64,000 nucleotides of DNA from Pseudomonas sp. MWU16-30317 (GTDB lineage Bacteria; Pseudomonadota; Gammaproteobacteria; Pseudomonadales; Pseudomonadaceae), in assembly GCF_020515695.1 (NCBI RefSeq), contig NZ_JAIWJA010000006.1, positions 124,001 to 188,000 of the forward strand, written 5' to 3'. The notes below the pieces were generated by a model. It was not told the DNA's origin, searched no databases, and was given only the letters and a program-made list of their open reading frames with translations. This document shows positions 18,459 through 26,196 of the stretch, one piece after another (the stretch's first letter is position 1; each line of letters starts with the position of its first letter). The position numbers were made by a program, and so were the translations under genes.

Positions 18459-19830
18459 CGCCGTGCTCCAGCCAGGCCAGTGGTGGTTGTGGGCTGTGGG
18501 GAAGGTGCAGCGCATTCAGGGCGACGTGCCAATCATCCAGGCGTTCGGGGTCGAGTGTTTGCGCCATTGGTGCGGGCAGCAGCCAGACGCGTGTGGCTGC
18601 GGCGCAACGCGCCAGCTCGGCCACCAGTGCCAGGCTGCCGCGATCTGGCGAGCGGCGCGGGTCGCAGGCAATCAACAGGCGCGCAGGTGGGAAGCGGGTC
18701 AATTGATCGAGCAGGTGTTGACGCGATTCACGGCTGTCGAGGATGCCGGCGTCCTGCACCGTAGCGGGCAATACCGGCGGCCAGGGATGTTGATCGTCGA
18801 GCTCGATCGCCACGACCAGTGCGCCTTGGTTGCCGACTTGTCCGCTGGGCGCTTTAGCCTCGGGCCAGACGGCAGGCGCGGCGTCGCTGATCCCCAGGCG
18901 TTCACTGCTGGGCATCAATACCTCGCGCAGTCGTGCGTAACCGGGCAGGTCGAGGTCGACGCGCAACTGGCTGCAGCCGCGCCGCCAACGCCATAGGCAC
19001 AGCCCCCACAGCAGCAGGCGCGGCAACACGCCGTAGACCACCAACACGCCCACTAGCCAGGCGGCCCAGGCTTGTCGGGTGGCTTCCAGATTGACCGCTG
19101 CATCGCCGCTGGCGCGGATCATGTCGGTATCAGGAACGTTGAAGCCCAGCAGCCCGGGCAGCGTGCCCACCGCCTGGGTCAGGGCCACGAAGGTATCGGC
19201 ACTCAACAGGGTGGTTTCCCAGACGAAACCGTAGCGCCGCGTCGCCAGCAGCAACAGGGCGATGACCAGAGCGCTGAGCATGGCCAGCAGCCACAGGCCG
19301 TGGATCAATGTGCCCAGCAGCCAGCGATTGAGGCGATGGCGCTGCAGCAATAGCACCAGCGCCGGGCCCAGGTGCGCGGCCTTGGCATCGCGGGCGAGTT
19401 TGTCGCTGAGCCACAGCCACAGGCGGCCCAGGCTGGCGCCATGCTCGCCGCTGAGCAGCAAGCCCAGCACCCAGCTCAGCAGCAACAGCACGTTCAGGCC
19501 GAGCAGGCTGCCCAGGGCCCAGAACACGTTGACCGGGCGCAGGCCATCGCCCAGAGCGGTAAAGGCCAGGCCGGAGCCGCTGAGCAGAGCCATCACCGCC
19601 AGGGCGATCAGGGCCAGCCGTGCGCCTTGTTGCCAATGGCGCAGGGCCGTGTCGACGCCGTCACGTTGAGCCAAGCGAGTAGCGCGGTGCTCGATGCGGG
19701 TGGCCAGCGAGCCGCCGCCATGGCGGGCCAGGCGGTTGGCTTCGAGGTCTTCAAGGGGGCCGGCCTGCTCTTCGCGCAGACGGATGGCTTCGGTGAGCCA
19801 GGATGTTTCCAGCAGGGAGGGTTGGGTCAC
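18451..19830 (-). CDS. DUF2868 membrane protein
   Basis: A 459-residue protein with several hydrophobic segments in its first half (around residues 80-130, 190-215 and 270-300) and a soluble C-terminal domain with VVAIELDDQHPWPP and LIACDPRRSPDRGSL. I chose the GTG at 19830 (MTQPSLLETSWL); the longer frame crosses the folA promoter region. It is the first gene of a two-gene operon with the DUF3482 GTPase (8-base overlap) and is divergent from folA. Function unknown. Confidence 0.78.
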   Translation of the reverse strand: MTQPSLLETSWLTEAIRLREEQAGPLEDLEANRLARHGGGSLATRIEHRATRLAQRDGVDTALRHWQQGARLALIALAVMALLSGSGLAFTALGDGLRPVNVFWALGSLLGLNVLLLLSWVLGLLLSGEHGASLGRLWLWLSDKLARDAKAAHLGPALVLLLQRHRLNRWLLGTLIHGLWLLAMLSALVIALLLLATRRYGFVWETTLLSADTFVALTQAVGTLPGLLGFNVPDTDMIRASGDAAVNLEATRQAWAAWLVGVLVVYGVLPRLLLWGLCLWRWRRGCSQLRVDLDLPGYARLREVLMPSSERLGISDAAPAVWPEAKAPSGQVGNQGALVVAIELDDQHPWPPVLPATVQDAGILDSRESRQHLLDQLTRFPPARLLIACDPRRSPDRGSLALVAELARCAAATRVWLLPAPMAQTLDPERLDDWHVALNALHLPHSPQPPLAWLEHGDD

Positions 19831-19914
19831 GCAAGGTTCCAGTACTGTTCGATCTGCCAAGAGCATACCCCAGCCGAGCTGATCCGGCGTCCTGGCTCTG
19901 CTATGCTCGCCGCC

Positions 19915-20427
19915 ATGAAAACATCTCTCCCTCTCAGCCTGATCGCCGCGCTCGCGCAGAACCGCGTGATCGGCATCGACAACCGCATGCCCTGGCATCT
20001 GCCGGGGGATTTCAAATACTTCAAGGCCACCACCCTCGGCAAGCCGATCATCATGGGCCGCAAGACCTGGGATTCGCTGGGGCGGCCGTTGCCCGGACGC
20101 TTGAATCTGGTGGTCAGTCGTCAGACCGATCTGCAGCTCGAAGGTGCCGAGGTTTATCCGACGCTGGATGCCGCTATCGTGCGTGCCGAGGCCTGGGCAC
20201 TGGAGCAGGGCAGCGACGAGGTGATGCTGATTGGGGGCGCGCAGCTGTATGAATCAGGCATGGCCCGCGCTGATCGCTTGTACCTGACCCGCGTGGCGCT
20301 GACGCCTGAAGGCGATGCCTGGTTTCCGGCGTTCGATGAGGCGCAGTGGAAGCGGGTGTCGACTGTCGAAAATCCGGCTGTCGACGACAAGCCGGCGTAC
20401 GACTTTGAGGTGTGGGAGCGGGTTTGA
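19915..20427 (+). CDS. folA: Dihydrofolate reductase
   Basis: Reduces dihydrofolate to tetrahydrofolate with NADPH and regenerates the cofactor used by ThyA (6682). The 170-residue protein has the active-site block NRVIGIDNRMPWHLPGDFKY with Asp32 as the substrate-binding acid, the NADPH-binding PIIMGRKTWDSLGRPLPGR, and VMLIGGAQLY. An in-frame ATG four codons upstream (19903) is an alternative start. Divergent from the DUF2868 gene; a REP element follows. Confidence 0.96.
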   Translation: MKTSLPLSLIAALAQNRVIGIDNRMPWHLPGDFKYFKATTLGKPIIMGRKTWDSLGRPLPGRLNLVVSRQTDLQLEGAEVYPTLDAAIVRAEAWALEQGSDEVMLIGGAQLYESGMARADRLYLTRVALTPEGDAWFPAFDEAQWKRVSTVENPAVDDKPAYDFEVWERV

Positions 20428-20446
20428 TTCCGGGGCCGACTCTAGG

Positions 20447-20533
20447 GCCTCTTCGCCAGCAAGCGGTGCTCCCGCAGGTGTACGACTCAGGGTCTGCTTG
20501 CAGTTCGGGAGCAGGGCTTGCCCGCGAAGAGGC
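20447..20533. repeat. REP element pair after folA
   Basis: GGCCTCTTCGCCAGCAAGC...GCTCCCGCAG and GGGAGCAGGGCTTGCCCGCG with GAAGAGGCC form an inverted pair of Pseudomonas REP units between the convergent genes folA and tcyP. Confidence 0.8.
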
Positions 20534-20568
20534 CGGCCCTGCCCCCCACTTTCACTGAAAACTGAACG

Positions 20569-21960
20569 TCACCCCTGCGCCAACCGTGCATGCTCATCGG
20601 CCTGCATTACCGCCTGATCCGTCTGCTTGAGGATCTGGCTGGTGAGGGTCCCGGCGGTCATCGAGCCACTGACGTTCAACGCTGTACGGCCCATGTCGAT
20701 CAACGGCTCGATCGAAATCAGCAGCGCCACCAGGGTCACCGGCAGGCCCATCGCCGGCAGCACGATCAGCGCCGCGAAGGTCGCACCGCCGCCAACACCT
20801 GCCACGCCCGCCGAACTCAGGGTGACGATGCCCACCAGCGTCACGATCCACAGCGGATCCAGCGGATTGATGCCCACCGTCGGCGCAACCATGACCGCCA
20901 GCATCGCCGGGTAAAGGCCCGCGCAACCGTTCTGGCCGATGGTCGCACCAAACGAAGCGGCGAAACTGGCGATCGATGACGGAATACCCAAACGCAGCGT
21001 TTGCGCCTCGATGCTCAGCGGGATGGTCGCGGCACTCGAGCGGCTGGTGAAGGCGAACGTCAGCACCGGCCAGACCTTGCGGAAAAACCGCAGCGGATTG
21101 ACGCCGGCCAGCGCCAGCAACAGGCCGTGCACGCCGAACATCAGCGCCAGGCCGATGTAGGACACCACCACGAAGCTGCCCAGTTTGATGATGTCCTGCA
21201 GGTTCGAGCCGGCTACCACCTTGGTCATCAGGGCCAGCACGCCGTAGGGGGTCAGTTTCATGACCAGGCGTACCAGGCGCATGACCCAGGCCTGCAGCAC
21301 GTCGATGGCCGCCAGCGCGCGATTGCCTTTTTCGGCGTCGTCCTTGAGCAGTTGCAAGGCGGCGACGCCGAGGAAGGCGGCAAAGATCACCACGCTGATG
21401 ATGGACGTCGGCTTGGCGCGGGCCAGATCGGCCACCGGGTTCTGCGGAATGAACGACAGCAGCAACTGCGGCACGTTGATTTCGGCGACCTTGTCGACGT
21501 AGTTGTTCTGCAGCGCCTGCATGCGCGCCACTTCCTGGGTGCCGGCCACGAGGCCCTCGGCGGTCAGGCCGAACAGGTTGGTCAGCCCCACACCGATCAG
21601 CGCTGCGATCAGGGTAGTGAACAACAGCGTGCCGATGGTCAGAAAGCTGATCTTGCCCAGAGACGAGGCGTTATGCAGGCGCGCCACGGCGCTGAGAATG
21701 GACGCGAAGATCAGCGGCATGACGATCATTTGCAGCAGCTGTACGTAGCCATTGCCCACCAGATCGAGCCAGCCGATGGTGCTTTTCAGTACAGGGCTGT
21801 TGTCGCCGTAGATAGCATGCAGCGCGCCACCGAACACCACGCCGAGAATCAGCGCCACCAGGACCTTTTTGGCCAGGCTCCAATCGGTGCGGCGGGTTTG
21901 CAGCAGGCCCAGCAGCAGGGCTGCGAATACCAGCAGGTTGAAGAACAAGGGCAGATTCAT
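20569..21960 (-). CDS. tcyP: L-cystine/cation symporter of the dicarboxylate:cation family (TcyP/YdjN type)
   Basis: A 463-residue inner-membrane carrier with about eight membrane helices and two re-entrant loops. Hallmarks are MIVMPLIFASILSAV in the first half, FTSRSSAATIPLSI (serine-rich HP1 tip) and the late helix GVAGVGGGATFAALIVLP. The length equals that of E. coli YdjN, which imports L-cystine, and the N-terminus MNLPLFFNLLVFAALL fits that subgroup better than the DctA/GltP transporters. Substrate is inferred from family resemblance. Confidence 0.85.
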   Translation of the reverse strand: MNLPLFFNLLVFAALLLGLLQTRRTDWSLAKKVLVALILGVVFGGALHAIYGDNSPVLKSTIGWLDLVGNGYVQLLQMIVMPLIFASILSAVARLHNASSLGKISFLTIGTLLFTTLIAALIGVGLTNLFGLTAEGLVAGTQEVARMQALQNNYVDKVAEINVPQLLLSFIPQNPVADLARAKPTSIISVVIFAAFLGVAALQLLKDDAEKGNRALAAIDVLQAWVMRLVRLVMKLTPYGVLALMTKVVAGSNLQDIIKLGSFVVVSYIGLALMFGVHGLLLALAGVNPLRFFRKVWPVLTFAFTSRSSAATIPLSIEAQTLRLGIPSSIASFAASFGATIGQNGCAGLYPAMLAVMVAPTVGINPLDPLWIVTLVGIVTLSSAGVAGVGGGATFAALIVLPAMGLPVTLVALLISIEPLIDMGRTALNVSGSMTAGTLTSQILKQTDQAVMQADEHARLAQG

Positions 21961-22095
21961 GATGGCTCCAAGGGGATGGTCAAGCGCCTCTGCGGGCGCT
22001 CTGGCTAGCGGGAAATGCTAACAGAGTCGGGGAGCGGGGTCAGGAATCGGATTTGGCGGTGCCACGAAGATACCCAACACCAACCCCCAGACATG

Positions 22096-22122
22096 AAAAT
22101 GCCCCGACCTGCGGGGCATTTT
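22096..22122 (-). terminator. Rho-independent terminator of ilvD
   Basis: An 11-bp perfect stem (AAAATGCCCCG / CGGGGCATTTT) with a 5-base loop lies 16 bases past the ilvD stop. Read on the minus strand it ends in a T run. The A/T flanks make it potentially bidirectional. Confidence 0.9.
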
Positions 22123-22137
22123 CCACACCTTCAGCGC

Positions 22138-23979
22138 TTACAAACCGTCAAGCATCGCCTTGTTGCGTACTGCACCCTTGTCGGCGCTGGTAGCCAGCAG
22201 GGCATAGGCCTTGAGGGCGGTGGTGACTTTGCGCGGACGCTTCTCCACCGGCTTCCAGCCCTTTTTGTCCTGCTCGACCCGGCGCGCGGCCAGTTCTTCG
22301 TCGCTGATCAACAGGTTGATCGAACGATTCGGGATGTCGATCAGCACCTTGTCGCCGTCCTGCACCAGGCCGATGGCACCGCCCGCTGCGGCTTCCGGCG
22401 AGGCATGGCCGATGGACAGGCCCGAGGTCCCGCCCGAGAAACGTCCGTCGGTCAGCAAGGCGCAGGCTTTGCCCAGGCCCTTGGACTTCAGGTACGACGT
22501 TGGGTAAAGCATTTCCTGCATGCCCGGGCCGCCTTTCGGGCCTTCGTAGCGAATGATGACGATGTCACCGGCCTTCACTTCGTCGGCCAGAATGCCGCGC
22601 ACGGCGCTGTCCTGGCTTTCGAAGATCTTGGCGTTGCCTTCGAATACGTGGATCGACTCGTCGACGCCCGCGGTTTTGACCACGCAGCCATCCAGCGCGA
22701 TGTTGCCGTACAGCACGGCCAGGCCGCCTTCTTGCGAATAGGCGTGCTCGACGCTGCGGATGCAGCCGTTTTCACGGTCGTCGTCCAGGGTGTCCCAGCG
22801 GGTCGACTGGCTGAACGCCGTCTGGGTCGGGATGCCTGCCGGGCCAGCCTTGAAGAAGTGGTGCACGGCTTCATCGTCGGTCTGGGTGATGTCCCATTTG
22901 GCGATGGCTTCTTCCATGCTGCGGCTGTGCACGGTCGGCAGGTCGGTGTGCAGCAGGCCGCCACGGGCCAGCGAGCCGAGGATCGAGAAGATCCCGCCGG
23001 CGCGGTGCACGTCTTCCATGTGGTACTTCTGGATGTTCGGCGCCACCTTGCACAGTTGCGGCACGCCGCGGGACAGACGGTCGATGTCGCGCAGGTCGAA
23101 GTCGATCTCGGCTTCCTGGGCGGCAGCGAGCAAGTGCAGGATGGTGTTGGTCGAGCCGCCCATGGCGATGTCCAGCGTCATGGCGTTCTCGAACGCCTTG
23201 AAGTTGGCGATATTGCGCGGCAGCACCGATTCGTCGTTTTCGGTGTAGTAACGCTTGCACAGCTCGACGATGGTACGGCCGGCCTGCAGGAACAGCTGTT
23301 CGCGGTCGCTGTGGGTGGCCAGCGTCGAGCCGTTGCCCGGCAGTGCCAGGCCCAGCGCTTCGACCAGGCAGTTCATCGAGTTGGCGGTGAACATGCCGGA
23401 GCACGAACCGCAGGTCGGGCACGCACTGCGCTCGTACTCGGCGACTTTTTCGTCGGAGGCGGTGGAGTCGGCGGCGATGACCATGGCGTCGACCAGGTCC
23501 AGGCCGTGGCTGGCAAGCTTGGTCTTGCCGGCTTCCATCGGGCCGCCGGAGACGAAGATCACCGGGACGTTCAGGCGCAGAGCGGCCATCAGCATGCCGG
23601 GGGTGATCTTGTCGCAGTTGGAGATGCACACAATGGCGTCGGCGCAGTGGGCGTTGACCATGTATTCGACGGAATCGGCGATGATCTCGCGGCTCGGCAG
23701 CGAATAGAGCATGCCGTCATGGCCCATGGCGATGCCGTCGTCGACCGCGATGGTGTTGAATTCCTTGGCCACACCGCCGGCGCGTTCGATCTCGCGAGCC
23801 ACCAGTTGGCCGAGGTCCTTAAGGTGCACGTGGCCGGGCACGAACTGGGTAAACGAGTTGGCGATGGCGATGATCGGTTTTTTGAAATCGTCGTCCTTCA
23901 TTCCGGTAGCGCGCCACAGGGCACGGGCGCCGGCCATGTTGCGGCCGTGGGTGGAGGTCTTGGAACGATAGTCAGGCAT
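22138..23979 (-). CDS. ilvD: Dihydroxy-acid dehydratase
   Basis: Iron-sulfur enzyme of valine and isoleucine synthesis, acting after the acetohydroxy-acid steps and downstream of the ilvA reaction. The 613-residue protein begins MPDYRSKTSTHGRNMAGARA at 23979 with GGAGTG just upstream. Cluster and metal motifs are CNCDKITPGMLMAALR and CPTCGSCSGMFTANSMN, with the C-terminal GRFSGGTSGLSIGHASPEA block. The length is normal for the 4Fe-4S type. It stands alone, followed by a strong terminator. Confidence 0.97.
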   Translation of the reverse strand: MPDYRSKTSTHGRNMAGARALWRATGMKDDDFKKPIIAIANSFTQFVPGHVHLKDLGQLVAREIERAGGVAKEFNTIAVDDGIAMGHDGMLYSLPSREIIADSVEYMVNAHCADAIVCISNCDKITPGMLMAALRLNVPVIFVSGGPMEAGKTKLASHGLDLVDAMVIAADSTASDEKVAEYERSACPTCGSCSGMFTANSMNCLVEALGLALPGNGSTLATHSDREQLFLQAGRTIVELCKRYYTENDESVLPRNIANFKAFENAMTLDIAMGGSTNTILHLLAAAQEAEIDFDLRDIDRLSRGVPQLCKVAPNIQKYHMEDVHRAGGIFSILGSLARGGLLHTDLPTVHSRSMEEAIAKWDITQTDDEAVHHFFKAGPAGIPTQTAFSQSTRWDTLDDDRENGCIRSVEHAYSQEGGLAVLYGNIALDGCVVKTAGVDESIHVFEGNAKIFESQDSAVRGILADEVKAGDIVIIRYEGPKGGPGMQEMLYPTSYLKSKGLGKACALLTDGRFSGGTSGLSIGHASPEAAAGGAIGLVQDGDKVLIDIPNRSINLLISDEELAARRVEQDKKGWKPVEKRPRKVTTALKAYALLATSADKGAVRNKAMLDGL

Positions 23980-24368
23980 GGGGCACTCCGGTCGGCTAAT
24001 CAGGTATGAACAAGGGAGTGAGCTTCTCTTGGTCCTTGATCGCCTGGCAGATGGCCACGATCCGGATGAGGCCGGTGACACTGCGGGATCGCCGCGTGCT
24101 CGGCCAGAGCTCATAAACCCGCCGGGGGATGATTGGCGATGAATAGCTCGATTCTACACCGCTGGCCGCGGGAAGGAACGCTCCCGTCGCCGTCTCTCAT
24201 GGCAGCTCCCGATTGGCAGGTACATTCGCCAACACATCGCGCAATACCTTTGCGGTTGGTGATGCCCGCTATCTCCCCTAATATTCCGCCGCCGCATGTG
24301 CGGTTCAAGAGCCAACAGCACCCATGGACCTTCCCAGTTTTAGTTCGCCCAGAACCAAGACACCGACC
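23980..24368. other. Intergenic region between divergent ilvD and mgtE
   Basis: About 390 bases without a supported gene. Short open frames on both strands have no family resemblance or ribosome-binding site. Promoters for ilvD and mgtE must lie here, but I cannot assign clear hexamers. Confidence 0.5.
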
Positions 24369-24436
24369 GCCCCCGCGGCAGGTTTGCCTGTGAGCTGACC
24401 CGGCTTTGCCGTGCCTCTCCAGGCTGCCGCGGGCGC
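24369..24436 (+). promoter_or_regulatory. Structured leader immediately upstream of mgtE
   Basis: CCCGCGGCAG (24372-24381) and CTGCCGCGGG (24424-24433) are perfectly complementary and could close a 42-base loop. Inside are two small hairpins, CAGG-TTTG-CCTG (24379-24390, mutually exclusive with the outer stem) and CGGC-TTT-GCCG (24401-24411). The right arm ends six bases before the mgtE ribosome-binding site GGAG (24439-24442). Alternative pairings next to a ribosome-binding site suggest possible Mg2+- or translation-dependent control. It does not look like the classical M-box. Confidence 0.4.
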
Positions 24437-24450
24437 TTGGAGACACAACA

Positions 24451-25797
24451 ATGATCAATGCCCTCAACTTTACCCAACTGCTGCGCACCGCCCTGCAAGA
24501 CGAGAAATATTCCCGCCCCAAGGAGGTCGCTGGCCAACTGCTGTCCGCCGATATCGCTCGCTATCTCGACCAGCTCGAGGTCGAGCAGATCCTGCCGATC
24601 CTCCAGCAATTGCCACTCGAAAAGCGTGCCGAAGCCTTCGGTTACTTCCCGCTGGAACGCCAGTTCGAACTCACCCAGGACATGCCTCGCGCGGCCTTGG
24701 CCGCCCTGATCGGCGCCATGTCGGCAGATGAGCGTGCCGATTTGTACAACCGCTTCGATTTGCCACGCCGCGCAACGCTGCTGCCGGCCCTGGCCCAGGC
24801 AGAGCGCGACGACCTGTGCCGGCTGGCCAGTTATCCACAGGGCAGCGCTGGCGCAGTGATGACCAGCGAGTACTCCACCGTGGCGGCCCACCTGACGGCC
24901 GCCCAAGCCATCGAGGCCCTGCGCCGCGAAGCGGCCGACGCCGAGACCATCTATCAGACTTATGTGCTGGACGCCGAGCGCCGCCTGCTCGGCACCCTGT
25001 CATTGCGTGAGCTGGTGCTCGCGACGCCAGACAGGGCCGTGATGCAACTGATGAACACCGAGATCATCAGCGCTCAGGTCAACGTCACCCAGGAGGAAGT
25101 GGCACGGCTGATCAACCAGTACGACCTGCTGGCGTTACCCATCGTCAACTCGCAGCGGCAACTGGTCGGTATCGTCACCTGCGACGACGCCATGGACGTG
25201 GTGGTCGAGGAGGCCACCGAAGACTTCCACAAAGGCGCCCTGATCGGCACCCACATCGGCAACATGAAAAATGCCACGGTCAGCCTGCTCTACCGCAAAC
25301 GCGTGCTGTGGTTGGTGCTGCTGGTGTTCGGCAACCTGTTCTCGGGGGCGGGCATCGCCGCGTTCGAGGATGTGATCGCGTCGAACATTGCGTTGGTGTT
25401 CTTCCTGCCATTGCTGGTGGACAGCGGTGGCAACGCCGGGGCGCAGTCGGCAACCTTGATGGTGCGGGCGCTGGCTACCGGGGAAGTGCTGATGCGTGAC
25501 TGGGCGCGCCTGCTGTGGCGCGAATGTGCCGTGGCCCTGGGGTTGGGCGTGACCATGGCCGTGGCGGTGGCTTCGCTGGGTATTCTGCGCGGTGGGGTAG
25601 ACATCGCTGTGATTGTGGCCAGCAGCATGATGATCATTGTGCTGCTGGGGAGTTTGATTGGCATGAGCCTGCCGTTTTTGCTCAGCCGACTGCGGTTGGA
25701 TCCGGCCACGGCGAGCGGGCCGTTGATTACTTCGATCGCGGATGCGGCGGGGGTGCTGGTTTATTTTGGGATTGCTTCGTACGTGTTGGAGCTTTGA
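24451..25797 (+). CDS. mgtE: MgtE-type magnesium channel/transporter
   Basis: A 448-residue inner-membrane Mg2+ channel. The N-terminal helical MgtE_N domain (LSADIARYLDQLEVEQILPI) is followed by paired CBS domains (about 130-250, with PQGSAGAVMTSEYSTV and LALPIVNSQRQLVGIVTCDD) that sense cytoplasmic Mg2+. Then come five membrane helices including LPLLVDSGGNAGAQSATLMV, the ion-pathway signature. Start at 24451 with GGAG nine bases upstream. Related proteins in P. aeruginosa also influence type III secretion gene expression; nothing in this window speaks to that. Confidence 0.95.
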   Translation: MINALNFTQLLRTALQDEKYSRPKEVAGQLLSADIARYLDQLEVEQILPILQQLPLEKRAEAFGYFPLERQFELTQDMPRAALAALIGAMSADERADLYNRFDLPRRATLLPALAQAERDDLCRLASYPQGSAGAVMTSEYSTVAAHLTAAQAIEALRREAADAETIYQTYVLDAERRLLGTLSLRELVLATPDRAVMQLMNTEIISAQVNVTQEEVARLINQYDLLALPIVNSQRQLVGIVTCDDAMDVVVEEATEDFHKGALIGTHIGNMKNATVSLLYRKRVLWLVLLVFGNLFSGAGIAAFEDVIASNIALVFFLPLLVDSGGNAGAQSATLMVRALATGEVLMRDWARLLWRECAVALGLGVTMAVAVASLGILRGGVDIAVIVASSMMIIVLLGSLIGMSLPFLLSRLRLDPATASGPLITSIADAAGVLVYFGIASYVLEL

Positions 25798-26098
25798 GGC
25801 TTTGATCTCACAGCAAGGGGGCTGTGTGGTGATTAGCGAGCGCGACGGCCCCCGCGACAAATCTCTTTTACATGTTACTGTCAGTTCCAGGGAAGTAGTT
25901 CCTGACGTGTAGTTCCAATGCATTTGTCTTAAGATCGACGCGTCATCTCAAGTTATCTGAATTCAGTCTGGCTGCTTAAGTAAAAGTCTATCAACGAATA
26001 TCGCTGCCTACTCTCAGGTGTATTCGTGACTTTTAGTTTGTCTGGATTTTATGGGTTTTTCGGATTTGAATTTAGCTGACGAAATAAATTGAATAAAT
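25798..26098. other. AT-rich intergenic region at the left edge of the bacteriocin island
   Basis: No gene seen. Base composition shifts from the GC-rich core to clearly more AT-rich sequence from about 25,850. No tRNA, attachment-site duplication or insertion sequence is visible at the boundary. Confidence 0.5.
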
Positions 26099-26145
26099 AT
26101 TGTTAGTGGCCATTGGACTCGTCCCTCCGACATCTATTTGTCGTG
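26099..26145 (+). promoter_or_regulatory. Possible P-box (PrtN-type activator sites) upstream of the pyocin-like gene
   Basis: Three related units occur in a row: ATTG-TTA-GT (26099-26107), ATTG-GACTC-GT (26112-26122) and ATTTGTCGT (26135-26145 region). The P. aeruginosa P-box is a repeated ATTGnn(n)GT. The cluster ends about 50 bases before the ribosome-binding site, slightly closer than usual, and a TATACC hexamer follows at 26152. Match by eye only. Confidence 0.4.
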
Positions 26146-26196
26146 GTTCGATATACCGATCTAAAGGGATTTATTGCCGGATAAAAGGAAAAGGCT

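Noticed and set aside
22015..24009. 664-codon open frame opposite ilvD
   Set aside because: Antisense shadow of a well-conserved gene; low-complexity Gly/Ala/His composition and no family resemblance.
24369..24450. M-box (ykoK) riboswitch before mgtE
   Set aside because: Too short, and none of the conserved M-box segments is visible; kept only as an unnamed structured leader.
25955..25970. CTGAATTCAG as a LexA box upstream of the pyocin-like gene
   Set aside because: The spacing between CTG and CAG is 4 bases, far shorter than the LexA consensus.
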